DNA of 64,000 nucleotides, taken from Polyangium mundeleinium. Its GTDB lineage: Bacteria; Myxococcota_A; Polyangia; Polyangiales; Polyangiaceae. A model generated the notes under the pieces. The model was not told where the DNA came from. It made no database searches and worked only from the letters and a program-made list of their open reading frames with translations. The stretch spans positions 2,287,711 to 2,351,710 of the forward strand of contig NZ_JAQNDO010000001.1 in the NCBI RefSeq assembly GCF_028369105.1, given 5' to 3'. How positions within the stretch are numbered: position 1 is the first letter of the stretch; each line of letters begins with the position of its first letter. Shown in pieces: positions 6,348 to 16,504 of this stretch. A program made the position numbers and the translations under genes.

Positions 6348-8434
6348 AAAACCTCGATCCCAAGCGCGCGCGCTGGATCCGCATCCGCATGGGGATCCTC
6401 TGCGGGATGATGGGCCTCGGGCTCGGCGTGATCGTGTCGGGCGCGCACCGCATCCAGGTCGAGGACGGGCAGGACTGGTACGACCTCGCCGAGCGGCAAC
6501 GGCAGCGGCGCCTGCACGTGACGCCGAAGCGCGGCACGATCTACGACCGCAACGGCGCGTCGCTCGCGGAGAGCGTCGAGGTGCCGAGCGTCTCGCTCGA
6601 CGCGGTGGAGCTGCTCCGTGGCATCGAGGACCGCTACCTGCCGATGCGGATCCAGCAGTACGGCGAGCGCATCGCGCAGGCCTTGAACCTCCCGCAGGAG
6701 GAGGTCGTCGAAAAGATCAGCCGTCGCCGGCGCTTCGTCTGGCTGAAGCGGCGCGTCTCGGAGGCCGAGGTCGCGGCCGTGCGCGGGCTCGGCGAGAAGA
6801 ACCAGCGTTACCCGCTGCGCGGGCTCCAGATCGAGGGCGAGGGCCACCGGTTCTACCCGAACCGCGAGCTCGGCGGCCCGCTCATCGGGTTCGTCTCGCC
6901 GGACGGCGAGGGGCGCGAGGGCCTGGAGCTCGCGCTCGATCACGAGCTGCGCGGCAAGAGCTCCGAGGTGCGCGGCCTGCGTGATCGCTCGGGCCGCCTG
7001 ATCTTCTCGGAGGGGATCGAGGACGAGGCCGCGCTCGCGGGCCACAACGTCTTCCTCACGATCGACAAGGGGATCCAGTTCACGGCCGAGCGCGAGCTCG
7101 ATGCCGCGATGAAGACCTACGAGGCCACGGGCGGCGCGGTCGTCGTCGCCGATCCCTCGACCGGCGAGATCCTCGCGATGGCGAGCGCGCCCGGCTACAA
7201 CCCCAACGACTACGGCACAGCCGACCCCGACGCGCGTCGCAACCGCTGCGTCGTCGATCGCTTCGAGCCCGGCTCGACGATCAAGGTCTTCTCGATCGCC
7301 TCCGCGCTCGCCGCGCGCAGCGTGAACCCCACCGGCTCGATCTACTGCGAGGAGGGGAACATGGCGATCGACAACGTCGTCATCCACGACACGCACCCGG
7401 CCAAGTGGCTCACGGTCACGCAGATCCTCAGTTTGTCCTCGAACATCGGGACGTCGAAGATCGCGCTCGGTCTCGGCGAGCAGCGGCTCTACGAGGGCTT
7501 CCGTCGGTTCGGGTTCGGCGACACCACGGGCATCCCGTTCCCCGGCGAGAGCGTGGGCGTCCTCAGGCCGCGTGCAAGGCCGTGGGTCTCGGTCGAGACG
7601 GCGGCGGCCTCGTTCGGTCAGGGCATCAGCGTGACGACGTTGCAGCTCACGATGGCGATGGTCGCGATCGCGAACGGCGGCAAGCTGCTCGAGCCCGTGC
7701 TGATCAAGCGCGTGACGGACGGCGGCGGCACGTTGCTGACGGAGACGCAGCCGCGCGTGCGGCGCGAGGCGGTGCAAGCGTCGGTCGCGAAGATGATGTC
7801 GGAGATGCTCGTCGCCGTCACCGAGGGCGAAGGCACGGGCGTCGAGGCTGCGATTCCAGGCTTCCGCGTGGCCGGGAAAACGGGGACCGCGCAGAAAATC
7901 GACCCGGCGACGGGGAGGTATACGGACACGCACTACGTCGCCTCGTTCGTCGGGTTCGTCCCTGCGGACAAGCCGCGCCTCGTGATCGCGGTGGTGCTCG
8001 ACGAGCCGCTCGGCGGCACCTACGGCGGTGGCTCGGTCGCCGCGCCGGTGTTCCGACGCATCGGCGAGATGGCGCTGCGGTACCTCGGTGTCACACCTCG
8101 CGGCAGTGTGCCCATGAAGCTCAGCGAGGTTTCGGATCGAGCGAAGGTCGGGGATCCGGCGTCGAGTACGTACCAGGTCCTCACGGAGGCGCGCGCGGCC
8201 GTGGCTCCGATCACGCCAGGCGTCGTGACGCCGTCGGCGCCGATGAAGAGCGGCGAGACGCGCGTCCCGGATCTGACCGGACAACCGGTGCGTGAGGCGA
8301 TCCGCGCGGCGACCGCGGCGGGCCTGACCCCCACGGCGTTCGGCACGGGCCGCCTGTCGAAGGTCGAGCCGGCGGCGGGGACGGTGCTGCCCAAAGGTTC
8401 GGCGGTGAAGCTTTTCTTCGAGCCCTCGTCATGA
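6344..8434 (+). CDS. ftsI: Septal peptidoglycan transpeptidase FtsI (PBP3), with PASTA domain
   Basis: 696 residues. An N-terminal membrane anchor (about 15-35), a PBP dimerisation domain with the RGTIYDRNG motif, then the transpeptidase domain. Its three active-site motifs are S311-TIK, SSN (365-367) and KTG (512-514). The C-terminus (about 630-695) is a PASTA domain (VPDLTGQPVREAIRAA). It cross-links septal glycan strands with FtsW. The GTG start at 6344 is set by the overlap with the ftsL stop. The stop overlaps the murE ATG. Confidence 0.96.
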   Translation: MKNLDPKRARWIRIRMGILCGMMGLGLGVIVSGAHRIQVEDGQDWYDLAERQRQRRLHVTPKRGTIYDRNGASLAESVEVPSVSLDAVELLRGIEDRYLPMRIQQYGERIAQALNLPQEEVVEKISRRRRFVWLKRRVSEAEVAAVRGLGEKNQRYPLRGLQIEGEGHRFYPNRELGGPLIGFVSPDGEGREGLELALDHELRGKSSEVRGLRDRSGRLIFSEGIEDEAALAGHNVFLTIDKGIQFTAERELDAAMKTYEATGGAVVVADPSTGEILAMASAPGYNPNDYGTADPDARRNRCVVDRFEPGSTIKVFSIASALAARSVNPTGSIYCEEGNMAIDNVVIHDTHPAKWLTVTQILSLSSNIGTSKIALGLGEQRLYEGFRRFGFGDTTGIPFPGESVGVLRPRARPWVSVETAAASFGQGISVTTLQLTMAMVAIANGGKLLEPVLIKRVTDGGGTLLTETQPRVRREAVQASVAKMMSEMLVAVTEGEGTGVEAAIPGFRVAGKTGTAQKIDPATGRYTDTHYVASFVGFVPADKPRLVIAVVLDEPLGGTYGGGSVAAPVFRRIGEMALRYLGVTPRGSVPMKLSEVSDRAKVGDPASSTYQVLTEARAAVAPITPGVVTPSAPMKSGETRVPDLTGQPVREAIRAATAAGLTPTAFGTGRLSKVEPAAGTVLPKGSAVKLFFEPSS

Positions 8435-10038
8435 CGAACGAAAGGACGAACGAAGAGCTCCTCCACCCGCGGGAGGTGAGCGAGGGCGCGCCTCCTTCGT
8501 GCAAGCAGGCGAAGCTCGGCCGGAGGCTCGGCGATCTCGTGAACGAGATCCCGGGCGCGAAGCTCGCCTTCGGGGATCCGACCGTTTTTCTCACGGGCGT
8601 GCACCACGACTCGCGGCGTGTGTGTCCGGGTGATCTCTTCGTCGCGCGGACGGGCGCGCGTACGAGCGGCGAGCGCTTCGTGGCCGACGCGATCGGGCGC
8701 GGCGCGAGTGCGGTGCTCACGGCGCCGGGGGTGAACGTCGAGACGAACGGCCTGCCGCGGATCGAGGTCGCGGACGTGCCGAGCGCGCTCGCGTACGCGT
8801 CGGCGGCCATCTACGGGCATCCGACGTTCGCGCTCGAGGTCGTGGGCGTCACCGGGACGAACGGCAAGACGACGACGACGCACCTCGTGCAGGCGTGCCT
8901 CGCGGCCGCGGGCCAGCGGCCGGGGATCGTGGGCACGCTCGGGTATCGGTTCGGCGATCTCGACCTGCCCTCGACGCACACGAGCCCCGAGGCCGACGAG
9001 CTCGCGCGGATCGCAGCGGCGATGCATCTTCGCGGCGCGACGCACCTCGTGATGGAGGTCTCGAGCATCGCGGTCGCGGCGCGCCGCGTCGAGGCCGTGC
9101 GCTTCCGCGTCGCGGCGTTCTTGAACCTCACGCAGGATCACCTCGACTACCACGGCACGATGGAGGCCTACGCCGAGGCGAAGGCCCGCCTCTTCGTCGA
9201 CCTCGCCCCCGGCTCGGCGGCGATCAACGTCGACGATCCGTTTGGCCCCGAGCTCGTCCAGAGGCTCGCGCCGCGTGGCCTCGGGGGTCCGTCGTCGGCG
9301 ACGATCGCGCGGTTCTCCACGCGGATCGGCATCTCGACCGAGGAGGCCGACATCGCGCCCGTCTCGGTGGAGCACACGGCGTCGGGCATCTCGCTCGTGG
9401 CGCGGACGCCCGCGGGGCAGCTCTCGATCCGGTCGCCGCTCGTCGGCGCGCACAACGTGCAGAACCTGCTCGCGACCGTGGCGATTTGCTGGCTCTTGGA
9501 GATCGACCTCCACGCGGCGGCGCGTGCGCTCTCGGGGTCGATCCGGGTGCCGGGGCGGCTCGAGCGTTGCGACGATCCGTCGCGGGACGACGTCATCGTG
9601 CTCGTCGACTACGCGCACACGCCGGATGCGCTCGATCGGGTGTTGCAGAGCGTGCGCGCGTTCGGACCAGGTCGCGTGCACTGCGTCTTCGGTTGCGGCG
9701 GGGATCGGGATCCGAAGAAGCGCCCGCTCATGGGCGAGGCCGTGGCGCGCGGCGCGGACATCGCGTTCGTCACGAACGACAACCCGCGCAGCGAGGATCC
9801 GCGCGCCATCGCGGAGGCGATCCTGCCGGGGCTCGCGGGCGGCCGGGCGATCGTCCACGTCGAGCTCGATCGCGCGAAGGCCATCGAGCGCGCGGTGCTC
9901 GAAGCGGCGTCGGGCGACGTCGTGCTCGTCGCGGGCAAGGGCCACGAGCCGTACCAGATCATCGGCGCGGTCACGCTGCCGTTCGACGATCGTGTCGAGG
10001 CCGAGCGCGCGCTCCGCCTGCGCAGGGGAGAGGCCTGA
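8431..10038 (+). CDS. murE: UDP-MurNAc-tripeptide ligase MurE
   Basis: 535 residues. ATP-dependent addition of the third stem-peptide residue. The P-loop GTNGKTTTTH is near residue 150, with the Mur ligase central and C-terminal domains after it. DNPRSEDP near residue 450 carries the DNPR signature of enzymes that add meso-diaminopimelate, implying a DAP-type wall. The first 30 residues are poorly conserved in appearance. ATG at 8431 overlaps the ftsI stop; the stop shares a base with the murF ATG (TGATG). Confidence 0.96.
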   Translation: MTNERTNEELLHPREVSEGAPPSCKQAKLGRRLGDLVNEIPGAKLAFGDPTVFLTGVHHDSRRVCPGDLFVARTGARTSGERFVADAIGRGASAVLTAPGVNVETNGLPRIEVADVPSALAYASAAIYGHPTFALEVVGVTGTNGKTTTTHLVQACLAAAGQRPGIVGTLGYRFGDLDLPSTHTSPEADELARIAAAMHLRGATHLVMEVSSIAVAARRVEAVRFRVAAFLNLTQDHLDYHGTMEAYAEAKARLFVDLAPGSAAINVDDPFGPELVQRLAPRGLGGPSSATIARFSTRIGISTEEADIAPVSVEHTASGISLVARTPAGQLSIRSPLVGAHNVQNLLATVAICWLLEIDLHAAARALSGSIRVPGRLERCDDPSRDDVIVLVDYAHTPDALDRVLQSVRAFGPGRVHCVFGCGGDRDPKKRPLMGEAVARGADIAFVTNDNPRSEDPRAIAEAILPGLAGGRAIVHVELDRAKAIERAVLEAASGDVVLVAGKGHEPYQIIGAVTLPFDDRVEAERALRLRRGEA

Positions 10039-11498
10039 TGGGAACGCCGATTCCCACGAATCAAGCCTTTTTCCAGGCCCTCGATCTCATCCAGATCGTC
10101 GAAGGAGAGCTCCTCTACAACCGGAGCCTCTTCCTGCTCGGCTCGGTGCAAGGCGTCTCGACCGACACGCGCACGATCGTGCCTGGCGGGCTCTTCGTCG
10201 CCCTCCAGGGCGAGAGCTTCGACGGGCACGACTACCTCGCGCAGGCCGCGGAAAAAGGCGCCCGCGCCGCGCTCGTGGAGCGGCCCGTCGACGATGTCCC
10301 GGGCCTCACCCTGATGCGGGTTCGCTCGACGATCGATGCGCTCGGCGCGCTCGCGCGGGCCCACGTGGCGAAGTGGCGCTCGCGCGGGAAGGGCGACGAC
10401 CGCAAGATCGTCGCGATCACGGGTTCCGCGGGGAAAACCACCACACGAACGGCGACCGCTGCGCTCCTCGATCGCCTCTTCCCGGACGCGGTGCACGCGA
10501 CGCGCGGCAACTTGAACAACCAGGTCGGCGTGCCGATGGTGCTGTTCGGGCTCGAAAACCACAAGTACGCGGTCGTCGAGATGGGCATGAACCGGCCTGG
10601 CGAGATCATGTCCCTCGCGGCGATGGCCCAGCCGGACATCGCGATCGTGACGCTCGTCGCGGCCGCGCACGTGGAGGGGTGTGGCTCGATCGAGGGCGTC
10701 GCGCGGGAGAAGGGTGCGCTCTTTCGAGCGCTCTCGCCCAAGGGCATCGCCGTCGGCAACGGCGACGATGCGCGTGTCGTCGCCGAAATGGAAGGTACGC
10801 CCGCGGCGCGCCGTGTCCGTTACGGCACGGGCGACGAGGTCGATCTGCGTATCGTCGAGCGTCGACCGGACGGTTTTTCCTCGTCGCGCGTCACCCTCGC
10901 GCGCCCCGACGGCTCGTCCTTCTGGTTCCGGACGCCGCTCATCGGCGAGGCCGGCGCCTACGCCTGCGCCGCGGCCGTGGCGGCCGCCGAGGCCCTCACG
11001 GGGGAGCGCGTGACCTCGCAGGTCGTCGAAGAGGCCTTCGCTCTCGCGGACGTGGGCGGCGGCGGCGGTCGCCTCGTCCCGCGCGAGCTCGCGCGGGACG
11101 TCGTCGTGATCGACGACAGCTACAACGCGAATCCCGCTTCCTCCTCCGCGTCGATCCGCACCGCGGCCGAGCTCGCGCGGGACGCGGGCCGCAGGCTCGT
11201 GCTCGTGCTCGGCGCGATGTACGAGCTCGGCCACGAGTCGGCGCGCGGGCACGACGACGTCGGGCGTGTCGCGGCGCAGAGCGGCGCGGCGCTCGTGATC
11301 GCGGTGAACGGCGACGCGCGGCGGATCGCCGATCGTGCTTCGGAAGCAGGCATTCCTGCGCAGTTCTTCGAGACGAGCGCGGACGCGGCCCCAGCCGCCG
11401 CGCTCGCCGTTCAGCCTGGGGATCTGGTCCTCGTGAAGGGTTCGCGCGGCGTCGGAACCGAGCGAATCGTGCGTGCCCTCGCGGAGGTGACCTCGTGA
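10038..11498 (+). CDS. murF: UDP-MurNAc-tripeptide:D-Ala-D-Ala ligase MurF
   Basis: 486 residues. Adds D-alanyl-D-alanine to complete the pentapeptide. Substrate-binding N-terminal domain (STDTRTIVPGGLFVAL), P-loop ITGSAGKTTTR, NLNNQVGVP and EMGMNRPGEI motifs, and the C-terminal DDSYNANP signature that marks MurF. The start ATG at 10038 gives a standard N-terminus. The same frame is open far upstream inside murE, but that part is a shadow. GTG of mraY overlaps its stop. Confidence 0.96.
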   Translation: MGTPIPTNQAFFQALDLIQIVEGELLYNRSLFLLGSVQGVSTDTRTIVPGGLFVALQGESFDGHDYLAQAAEKGARAALVERPVDDVPGLTLMRVRSTIDALGALARAHVAKWRSRGKGDDRKIVAITGSAGKTTTRTATAALLDRLFPDAVHATRGNLNNQVGVPMVLFGLENHKYAVVEMGMNRPGEIMSLAAMAQPDIAIVTLVAAAHVEGCGSIEGVAREKGALFRALSPKGIAVGNGDDARVVAEMEGTPAARRVRYGTGDEVDLRIVERRPDGFSSSRVTLARPDGSSFWFRTPLIGEAGAYACAAAVAAAEALTGERVTSQVVEEAFALADVGGGGGRLVPRELARDVVVIDDSYNANPASSSASIRTAAELARDAGRRLVLVLGAMYELGHESARGHDDVGRVAAQSGAALVIAVNGDARRIADRASEAGIPAQFFETSADAAPAAALAVQPGDLVLVKGSRGVGTERIVRALAEVTS

Positions 11499-12625
11499 TC
11501 TACGAGCTCTTCTACCCCCTCAAGTTTCATTACAGCTCGCTCTCCTGGCTGAACGTCCTCCGGTACATCCCGTTCCGGACCATCATGGCGACGATCACCG
11601 CCATGATCCTCACGTTCGTGCTGGCGCCGTGGTTCATCCGCGAGCTCCGGCGCAAGCAGATCGGGCAGGTCGTCCGCAAGGAGGGCCCCGAGACGCACAA
11701 GGTCAAGGCGGGCACGCCGACCATGGGCGGCGCGCTGATCCTGCTCTCGTTGCTCCTGCCGACGGCGCTCTGGGCCGACCTGCGCAACCCCTTCGTCCTC
11801 GCGACGACGGCGGTGACGGCGGGCTACGGCGTCATCGGCTACCTCGACGATTACCTCAAGATCAAGCGCAAGAACACGGGCGGTTTGCCCGGCCGGTACA
11901 AGCTGATCGGGCAGGTCCTCATCGGCGGCTCGGCCATCTCGTACACGTTTCTTTTCACGTCCAAGCTTCCTGCCGACTGGGCCGAGATCAAGACGCGGCT
12001 CGCGCTCCCGTTCGCGGCCTTCTCGAAGCACTCGATCGATCTGCCGGTCTGGTTCTACGTCCCGTTCGCGGTCTTCGTCGTCGTGGCCTGGTCGAACGCC
12101 GTCAACCTCACCGACGGCCTCGACGGCCTCGCGATCGGCCCCGTGATGATCAACGCCGGCACGTACCTCATCTGGGCGTACGTCGCGGGCGCGACCATCG
12201 CGAACTTCTCGCTCGCGAACTACCTCGACATCCCGAAGATCGCCTCGGCCGGCGAGCTCAGCGTGTACTGCGGCTCGGTCATCGGCGCGGGCATCGGGTT
12301 CCTTTGGTACAACACCTACCCAGCCCAGGTCTTCATGGGCGACGTGGGATCGCTGGCCCTCGGCGGGGGCCTCGGCATGCTGGCGATCTTCACGAAGAAC
12401 GAGCTCTTGAGCGTCCTGCTCGGCGGCGTCTTTTTCGTCGAGACGATCAGCGTCATCGCGCAGGTGACGTCGTTCAAGCTCACGGGCAAGCGCGTGTTCT
12501 TGATGGCGCCGATCCACCACCACTACGAGAAGAAGGGGTGGGCGGAGCCGAAGATCATCGTTCGCTTCTGGATCATCTCCATCCTCCTGGCGCTGGTCTC
12601 GCTGGCGTCGATGAAGCTCCGGTGA
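11495..12625 (+). CDS. mraY: Phospho-MurNAc-pentapeptide transferase MraY
   Basis: 376 residues with about ten membrane helices. Makes lipid I on undecaprenyl phosphate at the inner face of the membrane. Motifs: GTPTMGG, GYLDDYLKIK (catalytic Asp pair), NLTDGLDGLA, FMGDVGSLALGG, and a C-terminal APIHHHYEKKGW. The GTG start at 11495 gives MIYELFYPL and the usual length, and overlaps the murF stop. murD follows after 5 bases. Confidence 0.97.
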   Translation: MIYELFYPLKFHYSSLSWLNVLRYIPFRTIMATITAMILTFVLAPWFIRELRRKQIGQVVRKEGPETHKVKAGTPTMGGALILLSLLLPTALWADLRNPFVLATTAVTAGYGVIGYLDDYLKIKRKNTGGLPGRYKLIGQVLIGGSAISYTFLFTSKLPADWAEIKTRLALPFAAFSKHSIDLPVWFYVPFAVFVVVAWSNAVNLTDGLDGLAIGPVMINAGTYLIWAYVAGATIANFSLANYLDIPKIASAGELSVYCGSVIGAGIGFLWYNTYPAQVFMGDVGSLALGGGLGMLAIFTKNELLSVLLGGVFFVETISVIAQVTSFKLTGKRVFLMAPIHHHYEKKGWAEPKIIVRFWIISILLALVSLASMKLR

Positions 12626-12630
12626 GGCCG

Positions 12631-13992
12631 ATGGATCTTGCAGGTCAAAAGATCCTCACGATCGGGCTCGGCCGCAGCGGCGTGGCCGCGGCGCGGCTTT
12701 GCCTGGAGAAAGGCGCGCGCGTCACGGCGACCGACGCGGCCCCGCGCGAGCGTTTGTCCAAGGAGGCGTTCGCCCTCGAAGCCGCAGGCGCGACGCTCGC
12801 CGCGGGCGGACACCCGGCCTCGCTCTTCGACGGGGTCGACCTCGTCGTGATCTCGCCGGGCGTGCCCTCGTTCCCCGCGCTCGAAGCGTTCGAGAGGGCG
12901 GGCGGCGAAGTCATCGGCGAGCTCGAGCTCGCGGCGCGGTGTTTCGTGGGCACGCCCATCGCGCTGATCGGCGGGACGAACGGCAAGAGCACGACGACCG
13001 CGCTCGTGCACGTGATGCTCGAAGCGGCGGGGAAGAAAGTGTTCATCGGCGGCAACTTCGGCACGCCGCTCGCCGAGGTCGTGGGGCAATCGTTCGACGC
13101 GATCGTCCTCGAAATTTCGAGCTTCCAGGCCGAGCGGGTGCCCACGCTGCACGCCCGCGCCCACGCGTTGCTCAACATCACCGACGATCACCTCGACCGG
13201 TACCCGGACTTCCAGGCGTACGCCGACGCGAAGGGCAACCCCTTCGTCCCCATGGGTCCCGAGGATACGGCCGTGATCCCGCACGGCGATCCGCTCTGCG
13301 CGAAGCAGGCCGCCCGCGGCGGCGCCCGTGTGGTCACGTTCAGCGCGACCGACGAGGCCGCCACCGTGCGCCCCGTCGGCGGCTCGATCGTGCATCGCGA
13401 CGCGTGGCACAGCTTCCCGCTCGACGCGCTCCAGATCGCCGGCAAGCACAACGTCGAGAACGCATGCGCGGCGCTCGGCGTCGTGGCCGCGTTCGACGTG
13501 CCCTTCGACGACAGCGCGGACGCTTGGCTCTCGCGCGCCGTCCGTGCCTTCCGCGGCCTCGGCCATCGCACCGTGCTCGTCGGCGTGAACGACAGCGTAC
13601 GTTACTACGACGACTCGAAGGGCACGAACGTCGGCGCGTCGGTCGCCGCGCTCCGTGGCCTCACCGAGGACAAGGCCGTCCTCATCGCGGGCGGCAAGGA
13701 CAAGCTCGGCGCGTACGAGCCGCTCGTCGACGCGCTCCGCGACAAGGGCCGCGGCCTCGTGCTCATCGGCGAGGCTGCTGATCGGATCGCCGCGGCCGCG
13801 CAGGGCGTGCTCCCCATCGAGCGCGCCGGATCCATGGCCGAGGCCGTGCAGATCGCGCGCCGACTGGCCCAGCCCGGCGACGCCGTCCTGCTCAGCCCCG
13901 CCTGTTCGAGCTTCGACATGTTCCGCGATTACAAGGATCGCGGCGACCAATTTGCCCAGGCGGTCCAGTCCATGCTGGAGGTTCGGTCGTGA
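12631..13992 (+). CDS. murD: UDP-MurNAc-L-Ala:D-Glu ligase MurD
   Basis: 453 residues. Adds D-glutamate to UDP-MurNAc-L-alanine. N-terminal Rossmann-like domain (ILTIGLGRSGVAAARL), P-loop GGTNGKSTTTALV, NITDDHLDRY, and the C-terminal LIAGGKDKLGAYEPL motif typical of MurD. ATG at 12631, 5 bases after mraY; the stop overlaps the GTG of ftsW. Confidence 0.96.
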   Translation: MDLAGQKILTIGLGRSGVAAARLCLEKGARVTATDAAPRERLSKEAFALEAAGATLAAGGHPASLFDGVDLVVISPGVPSFPALEAFERAGGEVIGELELAARCFVGTPIALIGGTNGKSTTTALVHVMLEAAGKKVFIGGNFGTPLAEVVGQSFDAIVLEISSFQAERVPTLHARAHALLNITDDHLDRYPDFQAYADAKGNPFVPMGPEDTAVIPHGDPLCAKQAARGGARVVTFSATDEAATVRPVGGSIVHRDAWHSFPLDALQIAGKHNVENACAALGVVAAFDVPFDDSADAWLSRAVRAFRGLGHRTVLVGVNDSVRYYDDSKGTNVGASVAALRGLTEDKAVLIAGGKDKLGAYEPLVDALRDKGRGLVLIGEAADRIAAAAQGVLPIERAGSMAEAVQIARRLAQPGDAVLLSPACSSFDMFRDYKDRGDQFAQAVQSMLEVRS

Positions 13993-15383
13993 GCAGCAGC
14001 GCCGTCCTCTCGGGCAACCATGCGATCGGCGAGCGCCGCCATTCGAGCGCGCCCCCGCCGAAGAACCGCCTCCTTCCGCCGAGCGATCCGCCACCCGCGC
14101 CGCCGAAAAACGAGGCCCGCGCGCCGCGCAAGGAGAGCCCCGGCGCCGGCAACGGCGTCACCGCGCTCCTCCGTTCGAGCAAGGCCGGCCCCGTGGACTC
14201 GGTGCTCGCGGCCGTGGTCATCGCGCTCGTCGGCTTCGGCGTCGTCATGGTCTACAGCGCGAGCGCGATCGAAGCGACCGTGAAGTACCACGACGCGCAG
14301 TTCTTCCTGAAGCGCCAGGGCGTCTACGCGCTCGTCGCGCTCTTCACGATGTGGCTCGTGAGCCGCTTCGACTACCGCAAGCTCAAGCCCTTCACGTACC
14401 CGATCCTCGTCGCGGTCACGCTCATGCTGGGCCTGACGATCCTCGGCCTCGGCCACAAGGCCGGCAACGCCTACCGCTGGATCGCGATCGGCCCCGTGCA
14501 CATCCAGCCAGCAGAGACCGCCAAGCTCGGCATCGTCCTCTGGCTCGCGTACTCGCTCTCGAAGAAGGCCGACACGATCAAGAGCTTCTCCGTGGGCTTC
14601 TTGCCGCACCTGATCGTCGTCGGCTTCCTCATCATGCTGCTCTTGAAGCAGCCCGACTTCGGCAGCGCCGTCGTGCTCCTGTTCCTCACGTTCACGCTGC
14701 TCTTCGTGGCGGGCGCGCGCCTGCCGTACATCGCAGCGTTCACGGCCCTGCTCGGCATGGGCGCGGCTGCGCTCGTGGCCTTCAGCGACTACCGCTACCG
14801 GCGCTACCTGGCGTTCATCGACATGGACAACCACCGCCAGGACCTCGCCTATCAGCCCTTCCAGTCCGTCATGAGCTTCGGCTCCGGCGGGTGGACCGGG
14901 CTCGGCCTCGGCAAGGGCCTGCAGGTGCTTTACCTGCCCGAGGCGCACACGGACTTCATCAGCGCGATCATCGGCGAGGAGCTCGGCTTCCTCGGCATCC
15001 TCGGCCTCGTCACCGCGTACCTCGTCATCGTCTCGCGTGGCGTGAAGATCGCGCTCGAAGCGCACGACGACTACGGCAGCTTCCTCGCGTTCGGCATCGC
15101 CACGCTCTTCGGCGTGCAGGCGCTCGTGAACCTCGCCGTCGCCATGGCCATCCTGCCGACGAAGGGCCTCACGCTGCCGTTCATGAGCTACGGCGGCTCG
15201 TCGCTGCTCGTGAACGCCGCCGGCGCGGGCGTCCTGCTCAGCGTCAGCCGTCCGCGGACGAACGAGGTTCCGCGAGAGAAGCCCGCGCCCGTGCGCACGA
15301 GCGAGGGCGCGCCGAGCGCGTCGGCCCTCATCGCCACGGAGGCCCAGGATGGGGCCGCGGCCGCGGAGGGAGCGAGCGCGTGA
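13989..15383 (+). CDS. ftsW: Septal glycosyltransferase FtsW (SEDS family)
   Basis: 464 residues. A long charged and Pro-rich cytoplasmic N-terminus (about 60 residues), then ten membrane helices. SEDS signatures: YRWIAIGPVHIQPAE, KQPDFGSAVV (catalytic-loop Asp), FQSVMSFGSGGWTGLGLG, EAHTDFISAIIGEELGFLG and LPFMSYGGSS. Polymerises lipid II at the septum as partner of FtsI. GTG start at 13989 overlaps the murD stop. The C-terminal 45 residues are Ala-rich and not conserved in appearance. GTG of murG overlaps its stop. Confidence 0.96.
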   Translation: MSSSAVLSGNHAIGERRHSSAPPPKNRLLPPSDPPPAPPKNEARAPRKESPGAGNGVTALLRSSKAGPVDSVLAAVVIALVGFGVVMVYSASAIEATVKYHDAQFFLKRQGVYALVALFTMWLVSRFDYRKLKPFTYPILVAVTLMLGLTILGLGHKAGNAYRWIAIGPVHIQPAETAKLGIVLWLAYSLSKKADTIKSFSVGFLPHLIVVGFLIMLLLKQPDFGSAVVLLFLTFTLLFVAGARLPYIAAFTALLGMGAAALVAFSDYRYRRYLAFIDMDNHRQDLAYQPFQSVMSFGSGGWTGLGLGKGLQVLYLPEAHTDFISAIIGEELGFLGILGLVTAYLVIVSRGVKIALEAHDDYGSFLAFGIATLFGVQALVNLAVAMAILPTKGLTLPFMSYGGSSLLVNAAGAGVLLSVSRPRTNEVPREKPAPVRTSEGAPSASALIATEAQDGAAAAEGASA

Positions 15384-16504
15384 CGACCCTTCTTCTCGCA
15401 GGCGGCGGCACCGGCGGCCACGTCTTCCCGATGCTCGCGGTGGGCGAGGCGGTTCGTGCCGCCGACCCTTCGGCGCGTGTCGTCTACGTCGGCACCGCGC
15501 GCGGCCTCGAAGCGCGCGTCGTGCCCGAGCAAGGTGGCGAGCTCGAGCTCCTTGACATCCTGCCCCTGCGCGGCGGAGGAGTTTCCGGGTTCCTGAAGGG
15601 CGCGCAGCACGCCGCGGCCTCGATCCCCGCCGCGCGGGATCTCGTCCGCCGCCTCGGGCCGTCGGCCGTCCTCTCCGTGGGCGGTTACGCGGGCGGCCCC
15701 GTGTGCTTCGCGGCGCGCACGCTCGGCGTCGCCGTCACCGTGCTCGAACCGAACAGCGTGATGGGCCTGTCGAACCGCCTGCTCGCGCCGTTCGCCGTGC
15801 GCGCCTACACCACGTTCCCCGAGGTCGATCGTTTCTTCCGACCGAGCATCGTGCGCCGCCTCGGCGTGCCCCTCCGCAAGGCCTTCGCGCCCGCGCCGTA
15901 CGAGGTCCAGAAGGACCAGCTCTCGATCCTCGTCCTCGGCGGCAGCCAGGGCGCCAAGGCCTTGAACGAGACCGTGCCGCGCGCGATTTCCCAGGTCGTG
16001 AACCAGGTCCCGGGCCTGCGCGTCGTCCACCAGACGGGCCGCGAGCGCGAGGCCGAGGCGCGCGCGCTCTACGAGTCGCTCGGTTTGTCCGGGGCCGCCG
16101 AGGTCGTCCCGTTCATCGACGACATGGCCCGCGCGCTCGCGTCGGCCGACCTCGTGATCGCGCGGGCCGGCGCCTCCACGCTCGCCGAGCTCTGCGCCGT
16201 CGGTCGCCCCGCGATCCTCGTCCCGTATCCCTTCGCGGCCGACGATCATCAGCTCAAGAACGCGCGCTCGCTGGAGAAGCGCGGCGCGGCCGTGGCGCTG
16301 CCGCAGGCCGAGGCCACGGCCGATCGGGTCGCGGAGGAGATCCGCAAGCTCGCGGGTTCGCCCGAGGGGCGCGCTTCCATGGCGCGCGCCGCGGCCGAGA
16401 TCGGGGCGCCCGACGCGGCGAAGGCCGTGGCGGCGGACTTGCTCGAGCTCGCGCGTTTGCGGGAGTCGAAACACCGGGAGAAAGCCCGGGGAAGGACGGC
16501 ATGA
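15380..16504 (+). CDS. murG: Lipid II synthase MurG
   Basis: 374 residues. Transfers GlcNAc to lipid I (GT-B fold, peripheral membrane protein). The N-terminal [10 protein letters not shown] loop, HxxxN-region [12 protein letters not shown], and the UDP-binding [15 protein letters not shown] and [14 protein letters not shown] motifs are all present. The start GTG at 15380 gives the family N-terminus; longer frames upstream read through ftsW out of frame. The stop overlaps the murC ATG. Confidence 0.96.
   Translation: MTTLLLAGGGTGGHVFPMLAVGEAVRAADPSARVVYVGTARGLEARVVPEQGGELELLDILPLRGGGVSGFLKGAQHAAASIPAARDLVRRLGPSAVLSVGGYAGGPVCFAARTLGVAVTVLEPNSVMGLSNRLLAPFAVRAYTTFPEVDRFFRPSIVRRLGVPLRKAFAPAPYEVQKDQLSILVLGGSQGAKALNETVPRAISQVVNQVPGLRVVHQTGREREAEARALYESLGLSGAAEVVPFIDDMARALASADLVIARAGASTLAELCAVGRPAILVPYPFAADDHQLKNARSLEKRGAAVALPQAEATADRVAEEIRKLAGSPEGRASMARAAAEIGAPDAAKAVAADLLELARLRESKHREKARGRTA

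Noticed and set aside
6122-8284. 720-codon open frame antisense to ftsL, ftsI
   Set aside because: Arg/His/Asp-rich shadow produced by GC-biased third positions; no motif, and the sense genes are certain. The same applies to other long antisense frames across 4.5-24 kb and 35.7-38 kb.
8475-8525. Possible further palindromic element at the start of murE
   Set aside because: The segment encoding EGAPPSCKQAKLG is unusual, but I could not find a stem or flank matching the consensus.
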